A DNA stretch of 64,000 nucleotides from Streptomyces longispororuber (GTDB lineage: Bacteria; Actinomycetota; Actinomycetes; Streptomycetales; Streptomycetaceae): contig NZ_BNBT01000019.1 in NCBI RefSeq assembly GCF_014656095.1, positions 1-64,000 on the forward strand. The letters run 5' to 3'. Shown in pieces: positions 15,097 to 23,485 of the stretch (the first letter of the stretch is position 1; each line of letters begins with the position of its first letter). The position numbers and the translations under genes are program-made. Under the pieces are notes generated by a model that was not told the origin of the DNA, did no database searches, and worked only from the letters and a program-made list of their open reading frames with translations.

Positions 15097-16371
15097 TCAG
15101 GTCGCGGCGTTCGCCGGGTCCGGCGTGCCATCGGCCGGGGTTTTCGAACGCGGTGCCGGTCGGGCTGTCTCCGCGCCGCGCCGGGTAAGCAGCAGGGCGA
15201 GCACGGCGATCAGGGAACAGCTCGCCATGCCGATGAACAGCGGCACGGCGGTGTCGTCCCCGCCCAGGCCGATCAGGGGTGAGGCCACGGCGCCGAGGAC
15301 GCCCTGCAGGGCGCCGAGCACGGCCGAGCCGGTCCCGGCCGCGTGCGGGACCCGCTCGATGGCGAGCGCCGTAGCGGTGCCGAAGACCTGGCCGAGGCCC
15401 ACGAAGGCGATACCGATCAATCCGAGGGCGAGAACGCGGTTGAGCTGGCCGGCAACGGTCACCAGAAGCGCCGCCGTGGTGGCGGCGAGCATGGCGGCCA
15501 GCCCGATCCGCAGCAGCAACCTCGGAGGGTAGTGGCTGACCAGTCTGGTGTTGACGGTGCTGGAGAGGGTGGCGGTGAGGGCACCTACCGAGAAGGCGAC
15601 GGACGCCTCCCCCACGGTGAAGTCGAGAACGTTCTGGAGCAGGAACGCGGATCCCGAGATGTAGCAGAACAGCGCGCCGAAGCCGAACACGAAGGCGAGC
15701 ATGTAGCCCACGTAGACGCGATCACTGAGCACGGACCGCGCGTCCTGCAAGGTGGCCGCAGCACCGCCCGACCGGCGCCGCTCCTTGGGAAGAGTCTCGG
15801 GGACACCCCACATCGTGGCGAGGAACACCAGCAGTGAGATCCCCGCCAGGACCCAGAACACACCCCGCCAGCCCCCGAGATGGCCCACGACGGCGCCGCC
15901 GGCCAACGGAGCCACGATCGGAGCAATGCCGCCAAGGGCCATCAGCACCCCGAACAGCCGAGCCGCGGCCGCACCGGTCGCGACGTCCGAAACAACGGCA
16001 CGGCCCACCACGAGACCGGCCGCACCGCTGAAACCCGTCACGAAACGCAGTGCGATCAGGACCCCCAGGTTGGGTGCCATCGCGCACAGCGCTGTAGCCA
16101 CGGTGCATACCGCGGCTCCCAGAAGGATCGGCCTGCGGCGCCCGTAGCGGTCGGAGAACGGGCCGAACACCAGTTGCCCCAGTGCCTGCCCCAAGAGGAA
16201 GGCGGTCAAGGTCAGCTGGACGCCGGACGCGTCAGTACCGAACTCGTCGGCCAGCTTCGGAAAGGCCGGAAGGTACATGTCCGTGGCGAGCGGCATGACG
16301 AACGACAGTAGAGCCAGTGTCGCGGTGAGCAGCACGGCCGGTTTCGCCGGGCTGGTGGGTGGTGAGGTCAT
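15097..16371 (-). CDS. Bcr/CflA-family MFS drug exporter
   Basis: 424 residues, 12 predicted TM segments. TM1 has LSFVMPLATDMYLPAFP, the Bcr/CflA signature, and motif A is GPFSDRYGRRRP. The ATG at 16371 has GGAG ten bases upstream; the ATG at 16410 lacks a ribosome site. The MarR gene is divergent and an AT-rich palindromic site lies between them. It probably exports the product of, or provides resistance for, the surrounding biosynthetic genes. Confidence 0.9.
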   Translation of the reverse strand: MTSPPTSPAKPAVLLTATLALLSFVMPLATDMYLPAFPKLADEFGTDASGVQLTLTAFLLGQALGQLVFGPFSDRYGRRRPILLGAAVCTVATALCAMAPNLGVLIALRFVTGFSGAAGLVVGRAVVSDVATGAAAARLFGVLMALGGIAPIVAPLAGGAVVGHLGGWRGVFWVLAGISLLVFLATMWGVPETLPKERRRSGGAAATLQDARSVLSDRVYVGYMLAFVFGFGALFCYISGSAFLLQNVLDFTVGEASVAFSVGALTATLSSTVNTRLVSHYPPRLLLRIGLAAMLAATTAALLVTVAGQLNRVLALGLIGIAFVGLGQVFGTATALAIERVPHAAGTGSAVLGALQGVLGAVASPLIGLGGDDTAVPLFIGMASCSLIAVLALLLTRRGAETARPAPRSKTPADGTPDPANAAT

Positions 16372-16410
16372 CTGGCGCTCCAGGCTGCGTCGACGGGCAA
16401 ACGACTTCAT

Positions 16411-16430
16411 TATAGCTATATACTTATAAC
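16411..16430. promoter_or_regulatory. Probable MarR operator between exporter and regulator
   Basis: TATAGCTATA (16411-16420) is a perfect 10-bp palindrome and runs straight into TACTTATAAC, giving a second TATA-type half-site pair. Such an AT-rich run is rare in this GC-rich DNA and sits in the short divergent gap, where MarR proteins usually bind to repress both genes. Confidence 0.6.
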
Positions 16431-16448
16431 CACCGCTAGCATCTCCGC

Positions 16449-16937
16449 ATGAACGCGAACGATGCAGCAGGTGACGAAGGACTCGTGCGCGAGGCCAGAG
16501 ACCTGACCCCGACGCTCCACGCACTCGGGCGTGTGCTCCGGCTGCGCGGCAGCATCGAGGCCGGACTGCCTCCGCTGCCCTTGGCGGATCTGGAGGTACT
16601 ACGGCAGGTCCTGGACTCACCAGGCGTCGGGGTCGGCTCCCTCGCCCAGGAGCTGGGGATGCACGCCAGCAACGTCAGCACGACCGTGCGGGGCTTGGTG
16701 GCGCAAGGCCTGATCCGCCGGCAACCGGACCCGCACGACCGTCGCGCGGTCCAGCTCTTTCCGACCATGGCGGCCACCCAGGGCATGGCCATGATCGAGC
16801 AGGCCTGGGCCGAAATCTTCGCGGACTCCCTGGCGACGCTCTCACGGGACGAGCGCGCCGCATTGTCCGCCGCTGCCCCGGCGTTGCGCGCCCTGGCCTC
16901 CGCCTTGCGGGCGCAGCGCTCCACCCCGCACGAATGA
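16449..16937 (+). CDS. MarR-family transcriptional regulator
   Basis: 162 residues with a winged helix at about residues 45-110: LEVLRQVLDSPGVGVGSLAQELGMHASNVSTTVRGLVAQGLI, then the wing RRQPDPHDRRAVQL, which contains the conserved DxRxx motif. Long flanking helices would form the dimer. It is divergent from the Bcr/CflA exporter and probably represses it until a phenolic or antibiotic ligand binds. An aromatic product of the linked 3-hydroxyanthranilate genes would be a sensible ligand (inference). Confidence 0.92.
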   Translation: MNANDAAGDEGLVREARDLTPTLHALGRVLRLRGSIEAGLPPLPLADLEVLRQVLDSPGVGVGSLAQELGMHASNVSTTVRGLVAQGLIRRQPDPHDRRAVQLFPTMAATQGMAMIEQAWAEIFADSLATLSRDERAALSAAAPALRALASALRAQRSTPHE

Positions 16938-16999
16938 GGCCCGCGCCGGGGCCCGTCGTTCAGCCGACAGGCCCCGAAGCGCCGGCGCAGAGGCACCGG

Positions 17000-18865
17000 T
17001 CAGAGCGCAACGTGCACCCCGTACGCCCTGACCCAGCGGTCGAACTCGACGAGACGCTCCAGCACGGCACGCGCACTCCAGGGACCGCCCATGGAGTAAC
17101 TGCCCTCCGGCGCGTCCAGCAGTCGGTGGATCTCCGCACGGGAGGCGAGGCGCAGTACCGGCGCGTCGTCGACGGCGACCACCGCCTCAAGACGCTGACG
17201 CAGCGCATGTTCGTAGTCGGCGTCCTGCGTGGACGGGTACGGGCTCTTCTTGCGGTTCAGGACCGCATCCGGCAGCACCCCGCCCATGGCGGCCCGCAGC
17301 AAGCTCTTCTCGCGGCCGTCGAAACTCTTCATCTCCCACGGCACGTTGTACACGTACTCCACCAGGCGGTGGTCAGTGAAAGGCACACGCACCTCCAGAG
17401 CCGCCGCCATCGAGATGCGGTCCTTGCGGTCCAGCAGGAAGTTCTCCCAACGGGTCAAGTTCAGGTACGTCAGCTCCCGCATGCGCTCCTGCAACCCGCC
17501 CTCGCCCGCGAGGCGGGGGACCTCTTCCAGTGCCTCCGTGTAACGCTGCTTCACGTACTCGGTCAGCCCCAGACGACCCCACAGACCGATGGTACGCAGC
17601 GCCCCGATGCCCCCTGCCTTCTCGAAGGGGTGATGCCAGGGGAAGGTATCGGCTTCCACCGCCTCACGGTCGTGGAACCAGGTGTAACCGCCGAACAGCT
17701 CGTCCGCGGCTTCACCGGACAGCGCTACCGTCATCTGCTCCTTCAAGGCCCGGCACAACAGAAGGAGCGAGTACTCCATGTCCCCCGTGGACACGGGCAG
17801 GTCCTGTGCGCGCAGTACCTGGTCGCGCACTTCGTCGGCGAGTACGTCGGCGTTGTCAAGCTCGACGATCACATGCTCCGCGCCGACGTGCCGGGCCACC
17901 TCGACAGCGAACGGTGTGTCGGGGTCAGCCCACTGGCCGTTGGCCTTGAACCGCTCACCGAGCCCCCTGTAGTCCACCGAGAAGGCCAGCACCGGTCCCC
18001 CGCGCTGCTTATCGGCACCACCGCGGGCCAGGACCCGCGCCGCCAAGGCGGTGACGGCGCTGGAGTCGAGGCCGCCGGACAGCAGTGTGCCCACCGTGAC
18101 GTCGGCGACTAACTGGCTCGAGACGATCTCTTCCAGGAGCGTGCGCACGCGGGCGACCGTGGTGCCGAAGTCATCGGTGTGCTCACGTGCCGTGAGCCGC
18201 CAGTACCGGAACTCCTCACTGCGGGAGCGCGTGAAGCGAAGCACGGTTCCGGGCTTGACCTCCTTCATCCCGCGGAAGACAGCGTGGCCGGGAGTCTTGA
18301 CGATGCCGAATACCTCACGCAGCCCTTCAGCGTCGACGACGGCCTTGGTACCGGGGTGAGCGAGGATCGCCTTGGGCTCGGAGCCGAAGATCACTCCGTC
18401 GGCCGTTGCCCAGTAGTACAGGGGTTTGACTCCCATACGGTCGCGCACCAGCAGTAGCTCCTCGGTGCGCGGGTCCCAGACAGCCATCGCGTAGATGCCG
18501 GTCAGTTGCTCGGCGAACGCCACGCCCCACTCCAGGTACGCGCGCAGCACCACCTCTGTGTCGGATTCGGTGCGGAACGTGTGACCTAGTCCGCGGAGTT
18601 TCTCGCGCACTTCCCGGTAGTTGTACGTCTCGCCGGTATACGTGATCACCGGCTCCCCGGGTCCCGGGCCTGCCCCCATCGGCTGCTTACCGCCGTCGAG
18701 GTCGATGACGGCTAGACGGCGGTGGGTCAGCAGGACGCGCGGAGAACCCCACACGCCGTGGGAGTCAGGGCCGCGGCACTCCAGGGTGGCGTTCATCGCG
18801 GCGGCGGTGGAGGTGTGCGGGGTCAGGTCACGCTCGTAGCTCAGCCATCCGGCAAGACCGCACAT
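17000..18865 (-). CDS. Asparagine synthase (glutamine-hydrolysing), AsnB type
   Basis: 621 residues, complete. It starts MCGLAGW, so the class II glutaminase nucleophile Cys2 is present. RRLAVIDL, the SGGLDS PP-loop at about residue 260, and SGEAADELFGGY all agree with a working glutamine-dependent enzyme. Such enzymes make asparagine, but copies within gene clusters often amidate a carboxylate of the product. Here it sits between a MarR/exporter pair and an esterase, and 4.6 kb from an aminobenzoate operon, so amidation of 3-hydroxyanthranilate is possible. A housekeeping or nitrogen role cannot be excluded. Confidence 0.93.
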   Translation of the reverse strand: MCGLAGWLSYERDLTPHTSTAAAMNATLECRGPDSHGVWGSPRVLLTHRRLAVIDLDGGKQPMGAGPGPGEPVITYTGETYNYREVREKLRGLGHTFRTESDTEVVLRAYLEWGVAFAEQLTGIYAMAVWDPRTEELLLVRDRMGVKPLYYWATADGVIFGSEPKAILAHPGTKAVVDAEGLREVFGIVKTPGHAVFRGMKEVKPGTVLRFTRSRSEEFRYWRLTAREHTDDFGTTVARVRTLLEEIVSSQLVADVTVGTLLSGGLDSSAVTALAARVLARGGADKQRGGPVLAFSVDYRGLGERFKANGQWADPDTPFAVEVARHVGAEHVIVELDNADVLADEVRDQVLRAQDLPVSTGDMEYSLLLLCRALKEQMTVALSGEAADELFGGYTWFHDREAVEADTFPWHHPFEKAGGIGALRTIGLWGRLGLTEYVKQRYTEALEEVPRLAGEGGLQERMRELTYLNLTRWENFLLDRKDRISMAAALEVRVPFTDHRLVEYVYNVPWEMKSFDGREKSLLRAAMGGVLPDAVLNRKKSPYPSTQDADYEHALRQRLEAVVAVDDAPVLRLASRAEIHRLLDAPEGSYSMGGPWSARAVLERLVEFDRWVRAYGVHVAL

Positions 18866-18929
18866 GGATGGATCGTCCCCTCTCGTAAGTGTTCGGCGTG
18901 CTCGCGCGGGGTGCGGGCTCTGCGGCGGA

Positions 18930-20609
18930 TCAGATGTGCGGTCCCCATTCGGCCTCGTCCCAGAAGCGCAGCTGGCGCTGCTTGGGCATACTCGCGATCC
19001 GTGCCACCTGCTTCCCGCCGAGGATCAGGACTGTGGCACGGCCGGGCGCGAAGGCGGGCCAGTCCGGCACGTGGGCCGCCATGGGGACGGCGCCGCGTGC
19101 GAACGAGGCAACCAGGTCGATGAACGTGTCGCTGACGCGCCGTTCCAGGGGTCCGTCTCCGTACACGGGAGCCTGTTCCGGTAGTCGGTGGGTCCCGAAC
19201 AGAAAGCGGGAAGTGGCCTCATGCGGGGTGCCGAAGTGCGGCGGTAGCACCGGGTGAGCGAAGTCCATGACGTAGACCGGCGAGGTGCCGGTGCGGGCGT
19301 GCCGCTCGGCGAACCGGATGACCGGGCGGCGGAAGAGGCTGTCGCCCCAGACCTCGGTCCACAGGGACAAGGGATCGTCCGGCAGCCCTTCAGTGGTCGC
19401 GGCCGAGCGGTACTCGGCGATGCACCGCTCTGCCAACGCATCGGGCACCTCATCCATCCCCTTCTGCAGGCTGGCGCGTACAGCGGTACGCAGCTCCGTC
19501 TCGTCGGTGGGTATGGGCGACGGGGCGGGAGAGCCCGGCCCGGTGAAGAAGGAGCCCTCGGTGCGAGTGTGGACGGAGAGGACCGGCATCGAGGGGGTGG
19601 GGCGCTCGTGGTCGTGGGCGGGTACCCATGCGCCATCGACGACGGGCCCGCGGTACTCCCGTCCGCTGCGCAGCGGACGACGGTCGGGGGAGCCCGTGAA
19701 CAGCGCCTCCCAGGAGTCCTTCAGTGCGGCGGCGTCCACCTGCCGCAGCCCTCGGACCGTGGTGCCGAGTCTGTGCGCGATCCTCTCGTACGCCTCCGTG
19801 GCGTCCTCCGGGGTGAGACTCATCGCGGGACTCCAGGCGTGTGCCGCGCTGATCGGTACGATCCGCCTGATGACGGACTGAAGCTCGGGCACGAGGGCCA
19901 ACTGCCATGCGCTCGAACCGCCGGCGGACGTACCGCAGAGCGTGATGTTGTCCGGGTCGCCTCCGAATGCCTCGGCGTTGGCCCGCACCCAGCGGAGCAG
20001 GGCCGCCTGGTCCTGCAGGCCCCAGTTGGCGAAGGATCCCGTGACCGGGTCGATCAGGTCTTCATGCAACCCCCAACCCAGTGCGCCCAAACGGTAGTTG
20101 AAGGTAACAATGACCAGGTCACCGCGGTGGGCGAGCCGTTCTCCGTCGTACACGGGGTCGCTACCCGCGCCAACGAACCAGCCGCCGCCGTGGATGTAGA
20201 CGAGTACCGGTCGCGAACCCTTCACCCCGGGCGTCCAGATGTTGGCGTACAGCGAGTCTTCACTACTGCCAGGCATCGCCGACTGGTACGAAGGAGGGCC
20301 GAACCGGGTGGCATCGCGTGCGCCGGACCACGGCCGAGGCGGCCGGGGCGATCCAAACCTCAGGCTCCCTGTGGGTGCTTGGGCGTACGGAACGCCGCGG
20401 AAGGCGAGCAGCTGCCCGGAGGGCCTCCCAGACACCAAGCCGGAGGTGGTCCGGACAGTAGCGCTGCGCGCGCGGGCGGCCCGACCGAACAGCGGTGCCG
20501 AAGCGGCCGACCCCGCGGCGCCCACGACCCCGGCGCCCGCCGCACAGAGAGAGGTGGCCAACAGGGTCCGGCGGCCCAGTACTGCGTTGGTCCTGTCAAA
20601 TCGAGACAT
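18930..20609 (-). CDS. Secreted carboxylesterase, type B
   Basis: 559 residues from the ATG at 20609; upstream in-frame codons are not supported. The twin-arginine signal is RRTLLATSLCAAGAGVVG. The alpha/beta-hydrolase features are the oxyanion stretch YIHGGGWF, the nucleophile in CGTSAGG, an acid in TRTEGSFF, and a His near PHFGTPHEA. The GTSAG elbow differs from the common GESAG. It probably hydrolyses an ester outside the cell. In the cluster context it could remove a protecting ester or be unrelated. Confidence 0.85.
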   Translation of the reverse strand: MSRFDRTNAVLGRRTLLATSLCAAGAGVVGAAGSAASAPLFGRAARARSATVRTTSGLVSGRPSGQLLAFRGVPYAQAPTGSLRFGSPRPPRPWSGARDATRFGPPSYQSAMPGSSEDSLYANIWTPGVKGSRPVLVYIHGGGWFVGAGSDPVYDGERLAHRGDLVIVTFNYRLGALGWGLHEDLIDPVTGSFANWGLQDQAALLRWVRANAEAFGGDPDNITLCGTSAGGSSAWQLALVPELQSVIRRIVPISAAHAWSPAMSLTPEDATEAYERIAHRLGTTVRGLRQVDAAALKDSWEALFTGSPDRRPLRSGREYRGPVVDGAWVPAHDHERPTPSMPVLSVHTRTEGSFFTGPGSPAPSPIPTDETELRTAVRASLQKGMDEVPDALAERCIAEYRSAATTEGLPDDPLSLWTEVWGDSLFRRPVIRFAERHARTGTSPVYVMDFAHPVLPPHFGTPHEATSRFLFGTHRLPEQAPVYGDGPLERRVSDTFIDLVASFARGAVPMAAHVPDWPAFAPGRATVLILGGKQVARIASMPKQRQLRFWDEAEWGPHI

Positions 20610-20891
20610 GCGCCCGAGCGTGCCGAGCCCGGGAAGAACCGGGCAATGCCGCACTCCCCACTTCGTCAGGTGCCCGCTGCGGCCGGGAAGCACGTGCGCG
20701 GACACCGACGCGTCGCGAGCACCAGAACGTGCCGGTCGCAGGCGTAGGTCTCGAGCCTGCGCCATCACGGCGTACGTGACCAAGTCCTTTTCGGAGCTTT
20801 GCGGCACCGACGGCGCGCTGCGACACTCAGCCGCGACCGTCCGGCCCGGCCACCCGGGCACCCGCACTTCCTGAGTGAGGAGCAAGAAAAC

Positions 20892-21509
20892 GTGACGAAC
20901 GCCGCCGTCATCTACTATTCGTCCACCGGGCAAGTCCACGAACTAGCAGTCGCAGCAGCCACGGCCGCCGAGAAGGCAGGGGCCGAGGTCCGGCTCCGCA
21001 GGGTGGCCGAGCTGGCTCCGGCAGAGGCCATCGCGGCGAATCCCGGGTGGACGGCCCATCACGAAGCCACCAAGAACATAGAGCCCGCCTCGCTCGACGA
21101 CCTGACGTGGGCTGACGTCATCCTCTTCGGCAGCCCGACCCGCTTCGGCCTCCCGGCCGCCCAACTCAAACAGTTCATCGACACCACGGGGGGCCTATGG
21201 GCGCAGGGCGCGCTGGTCGACAAGGTCGTGTCGTCCTTCACGTCGACATCGAGCACGCACGGAGGGCAAGAGTCGACCGTCCTCGCGCTGAACAACACCT
21301 TCTACCACTGGGGCGCAATCATCGTCCCACCCGGGTACGCCGACGAGGTGCAGTTCGCCCCGAGCAACGGCAATCCGTACGGCGCCAGCAGTGTGTCCGC
21401 CCATGGCGAGGCCCGCCCCACCGAGGACAACCTGGCCTCGATGCGCTTCCAGGCCACCCGCTGCGTGGAGGTCGCCGCGGCGCTGCGGCGAGGCCGGCAC
21501 ACGGACTGA
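20892..21509 (+). CDS. WrbA-type NAD(P)H:quinone oxidoreductase
   Basis: 205 residues in the flavodoxin fold. YYSSTGQVHELA near residue 9 binds the FMN phosphate, and SPTRFG, STHGGQESTVLALN and HWG match WrbA. The GTG start follows GAGGAG. The enzyme reduces quinones by two electrons, which avoids semiquinones. It lies upstream of genes predicted to make an aminophenol or hydroquinone, so it may protect the producer or act in the pathway. A strong hairpin at 21531-21571 ends the transcript. Confidence 0.9.
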   Translation: MTNAAVIYYSSTGQVHELAVAAATAAEKAGAEVRLRRVAELAPAEAIAANPGWTAHHEATKNIEPASLDDLTWADVILFGSPTRFGLPAAQLKQFIDTTGGLWAQGALVDKVVSSFTSTSSTHGGQESTVLALNNTFYHWGAIIVPPGYADEVQFAPSNGNPYGASSVSAHGEARPTEDNLASMRFQATRCVEVAAALRRGRHTD

Positions 21510-21530
21510 TCCCGGCAAGCGACTCTCCGG

Positions 21531-21571
21531 GCACCGGCCGGCACCACGTCATGCGTGGTGCCGGCCGGTGC
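21531..21571 (+). terminator. Terminator of the WrbA gene
   Basis: GCACCGGCCGGCACCACG and its exact complement make an 18-bp stem with a TCATG loop, 21 bp after the stop codon. It is the strongest simple hairpin noticed in the window. Confidence 0.85.
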
Positions 21572-21660
21572 GCGTTCGGGCGCGCGCACCGCGCGTACTG
21601 CGGTCACGGCCCGAACGCAACCGCTGCCCAGCGGTGTGCTCAGGCCACAGACGGTACACG

Positions 21661-21690
21661 GCCCGGCGCCGGCGGCGGCCGGCGCCGGGC
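21661..21690. terminator. Second GC-rich hairpin
   Basis: GCCCGGCGCCGGC pairs perfectly with GCCGGCGCCGGGC (13 bp) around GGCG. It lies about 150 bp upstream of the transposase-like gene. It may be a backup terminator or an attenuator. Confidence 0.5.
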
Positions 21691-21841
21691 AGCTCGCCGC
21701 TGCGCCCAACAAGGGCGGCGGTGGCCCGGTAACCGCTTTCCCGCAGATCTCGGTGACTGGTGCACCTCGTGTGCTGCACCTCGTCCAGCCACGGTTGAGA
21801 GGCAGTCGATCGAGACTGCACGACTGCGAGACGAGGTTGTA

Positions 21842-23098
21842 GTGGAAGCTCTCGAACTGCCACGGGTGAATCGAGGACCGGACGTGAACCAGGTTTCGCG
21901 TCCACGGTCCCCCGGGCCCGTGAGGTACGTGACGACGAACGAGGACATCGTCAGCGAACTGTGCTCGCGCGTGTTCGCCTCCCTGCCCAGGCGGGACCAG
22001 CGGCAAAGGGGTGAGCAATACGTGCGCGGACTGCTGACGACGCCGGGCCGCAAGTCGGTCCGCAATATCGCGTCGGGCGCGGGCGGCGGATCAGCGGTGC
22101 AGCGCCTGCACCACTTCGTTGCCTGCTCCACCTGGGACTGGCTACCCGTACGGGCCGCCCTCGCCTCCCACCTCCAAGACATCGCCGAACCAGTGGCCTG
22201 GGTGGTCCAGACACTGGCCATCCCGAAGTCAGGAGTGCATTCAGTGGGCGTGGGACGTCGCCTCGTACCGCAGACGGGCCAGACGAAGCGGGGGCAGCAC
22301 GCCTTGGGCGTGTGGCTCACCGCACCAGCGATGAGCACACCCATCAGCTGGCGGCTGCTTCTGCCCGAGCGGTGGATCCGTGACGACGGACTGCGGCGTC
22401 GCGCCGAAGTACCGGAACGTGCGTCATACGAGACCCTGGAGCAGAGCGTGGTCGCCGCAGTCACCGAGACCCGAACAGCGAACGTGCTGCGTCGGCCGGT
22501 GCTGCTGGACGCCCCCGGCGCCTGGGCCCGTCCCACGGTGCTGCGGGCCTTCGCCGATGCAGACATTCCTCTCGTGGCACGCGTCCCCGCGGGCACGAGA
22601 ATGATCATGGCCGACAGGTCGATGCCCGGCTACGGTGTCGGTCCGCTGTCCGCGCAGCGACTCCTCATGTCCGTACGCGGACTGGGCCGGCGTGTGGAAT
22701 GGCACGACGCCGCGCAGGGCACCCTTCGCACATCCACCGCCGTGATGGTCCCGGTCCGGACCGCACACAGCACCGACGTGACGGCAGAGCGGCGACTGTA
22801 CCTCCTGGGCGAGTGGGACGACCTGTGGCGTTCACCGACCCGCATCTGGCTCACCGACCTGGCGGCGCCCGTGGGCGGGCTCCTGCGGCTGACGAAGGTC
22901 ACCCAGCGGGTCTCACATGCTCTCGCCACCACGGGGAAGCGCGTGGGACTACTGGATTTCGAGGGGCGCTCGTACCCCGGTTGGCATCGCCACGCCACGC
23001 TCGCTTCGGTGGCGCACGCCGCCTGTCTGCTGGCCGGTGCCGGTGCCGTGGTCGGGCCCGCGGACCCGGCCACCAATTCTCCCCTTCTGACGGCCTGA
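21842..23098 (+). CDS. IS701-family transposase-like protein, probably domesticated
   Basis: 418 residues from the GTG at 21842 (GAGG five bases upstream). The fold follows IS701: LPRRDQRQRGEQYVRGLL near the N-terminus, then WVVQTLAIPKSGVHSVGVGRR, LLDAPGAW, and FEGRSYPGWHRHATLASVAHA. Active IS701 enzymes have WVVDD at the first catalytic position, and here it is WVVQT, so the first Asp of the DDE triad is lost. The other two acidic positions (D in LLDAPGAW, E in FEG) remain. I see no flanking inverted repeats or target duplication. It probably acts as a DNA-binding regulator of the genes that follow. Confidence 0.7.
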   Translation: MEALELPRVNRGPDVNQVSRPRSPGPVRYVTTNEDIVSELCSRVFASLPRRDQRQRGEQYVRGLLTTPGRKSVRNIASGAGGGSAVQRLHHFVACSTWDWLPVRAALASHLQDIAEPVAWVVQTLAIPKSGVHSVGVGRRLVPQTGQTKRGQHALGVWLTAPAMSTPISWRLLLPERWIRDDGLRRRAEVPERASYETLEQSVVAAVTETRTANVLRRPVLLDAPGAWARPTVLRAFADADIPLVARVPAGTRMIMADRSMPGYGVGPLSAQRLLMSVRGLGRRVEWHDAAQGTLRTSTAVMVPVRTAHSTDVTAERRLYLLGEWDDLWRSPTRIWLTDLAAPVGGLLRLTKVTQRVSHALATTGKRVGLLDFEGRSYPGWHRHATLASVAHAACLLAGAGAVVGPADPATNSPLLTA

Positions 23099-23485
23099 GG
23101 CCAGATGGTGGCCGCACCACCACCCCGGCCACCGGGGCGTGTGGCCCTGCCACCACGCGGACAGCATCGGCGGCCCGGAGCCTCCCCCGCGACAGCCGTC
23201 CGTAGTGCGGGCGTCACAGCGGGTCTGTTACCCGCACTTTCCATGACGAGTCATCAGGTCCAGTCGTACTTGACGAAATCAAACACTCGTTATTGCTATA
23301 CGAACATGCTCACCGTAATAGTCATATACGTCCTGGTCTGGGCTGCCAGAAACTCCGGCGGGGGTCCGCGAGCACCTCCTCCTCGCCGTGACCCCCGCCG
23401 GACGCTCGTGGTGGCTCTTCCGCCTTCCGAGCCTCACTCACACCCACCGGGCATCGCACCGGTTCACCCAAACCAAGGGCTTTCC
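23099..23485 (+). promoter_or_regulatory. Promoter region of the 3-hydroxyanthranilate operon
   Basis: 387 bp without a gene. Positions 23262-23335 are markedly AT-rich for this genome and include TTGACG (23270), TTGCTA (23293) and, 17 bp after the latter, TAATAG (23316). That gives a plausible -35/-10 pair. SARP activators bind direct heptamer repeats in such regions, but I cannot identify clear repeats. Confidence 0.4.

Larger units (their letters stand above)
21510..21841. other. Intergenic region with two strong hairpins
   Basis: 332 bp between the WrbA and transposase-like genes. It holds a perfect 18-bp stem (21531-21571) and a perfect 13-bp stem (21661-21690). GAGG at 21833 precedes the next start. 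No gene seen. Confidence 0.6.

Noticed and set aside
21842..23098. Active insertion sequence
   Set aside because: First DDE residue is replaced, and no inverted repeats or target duplication were found around the gene.
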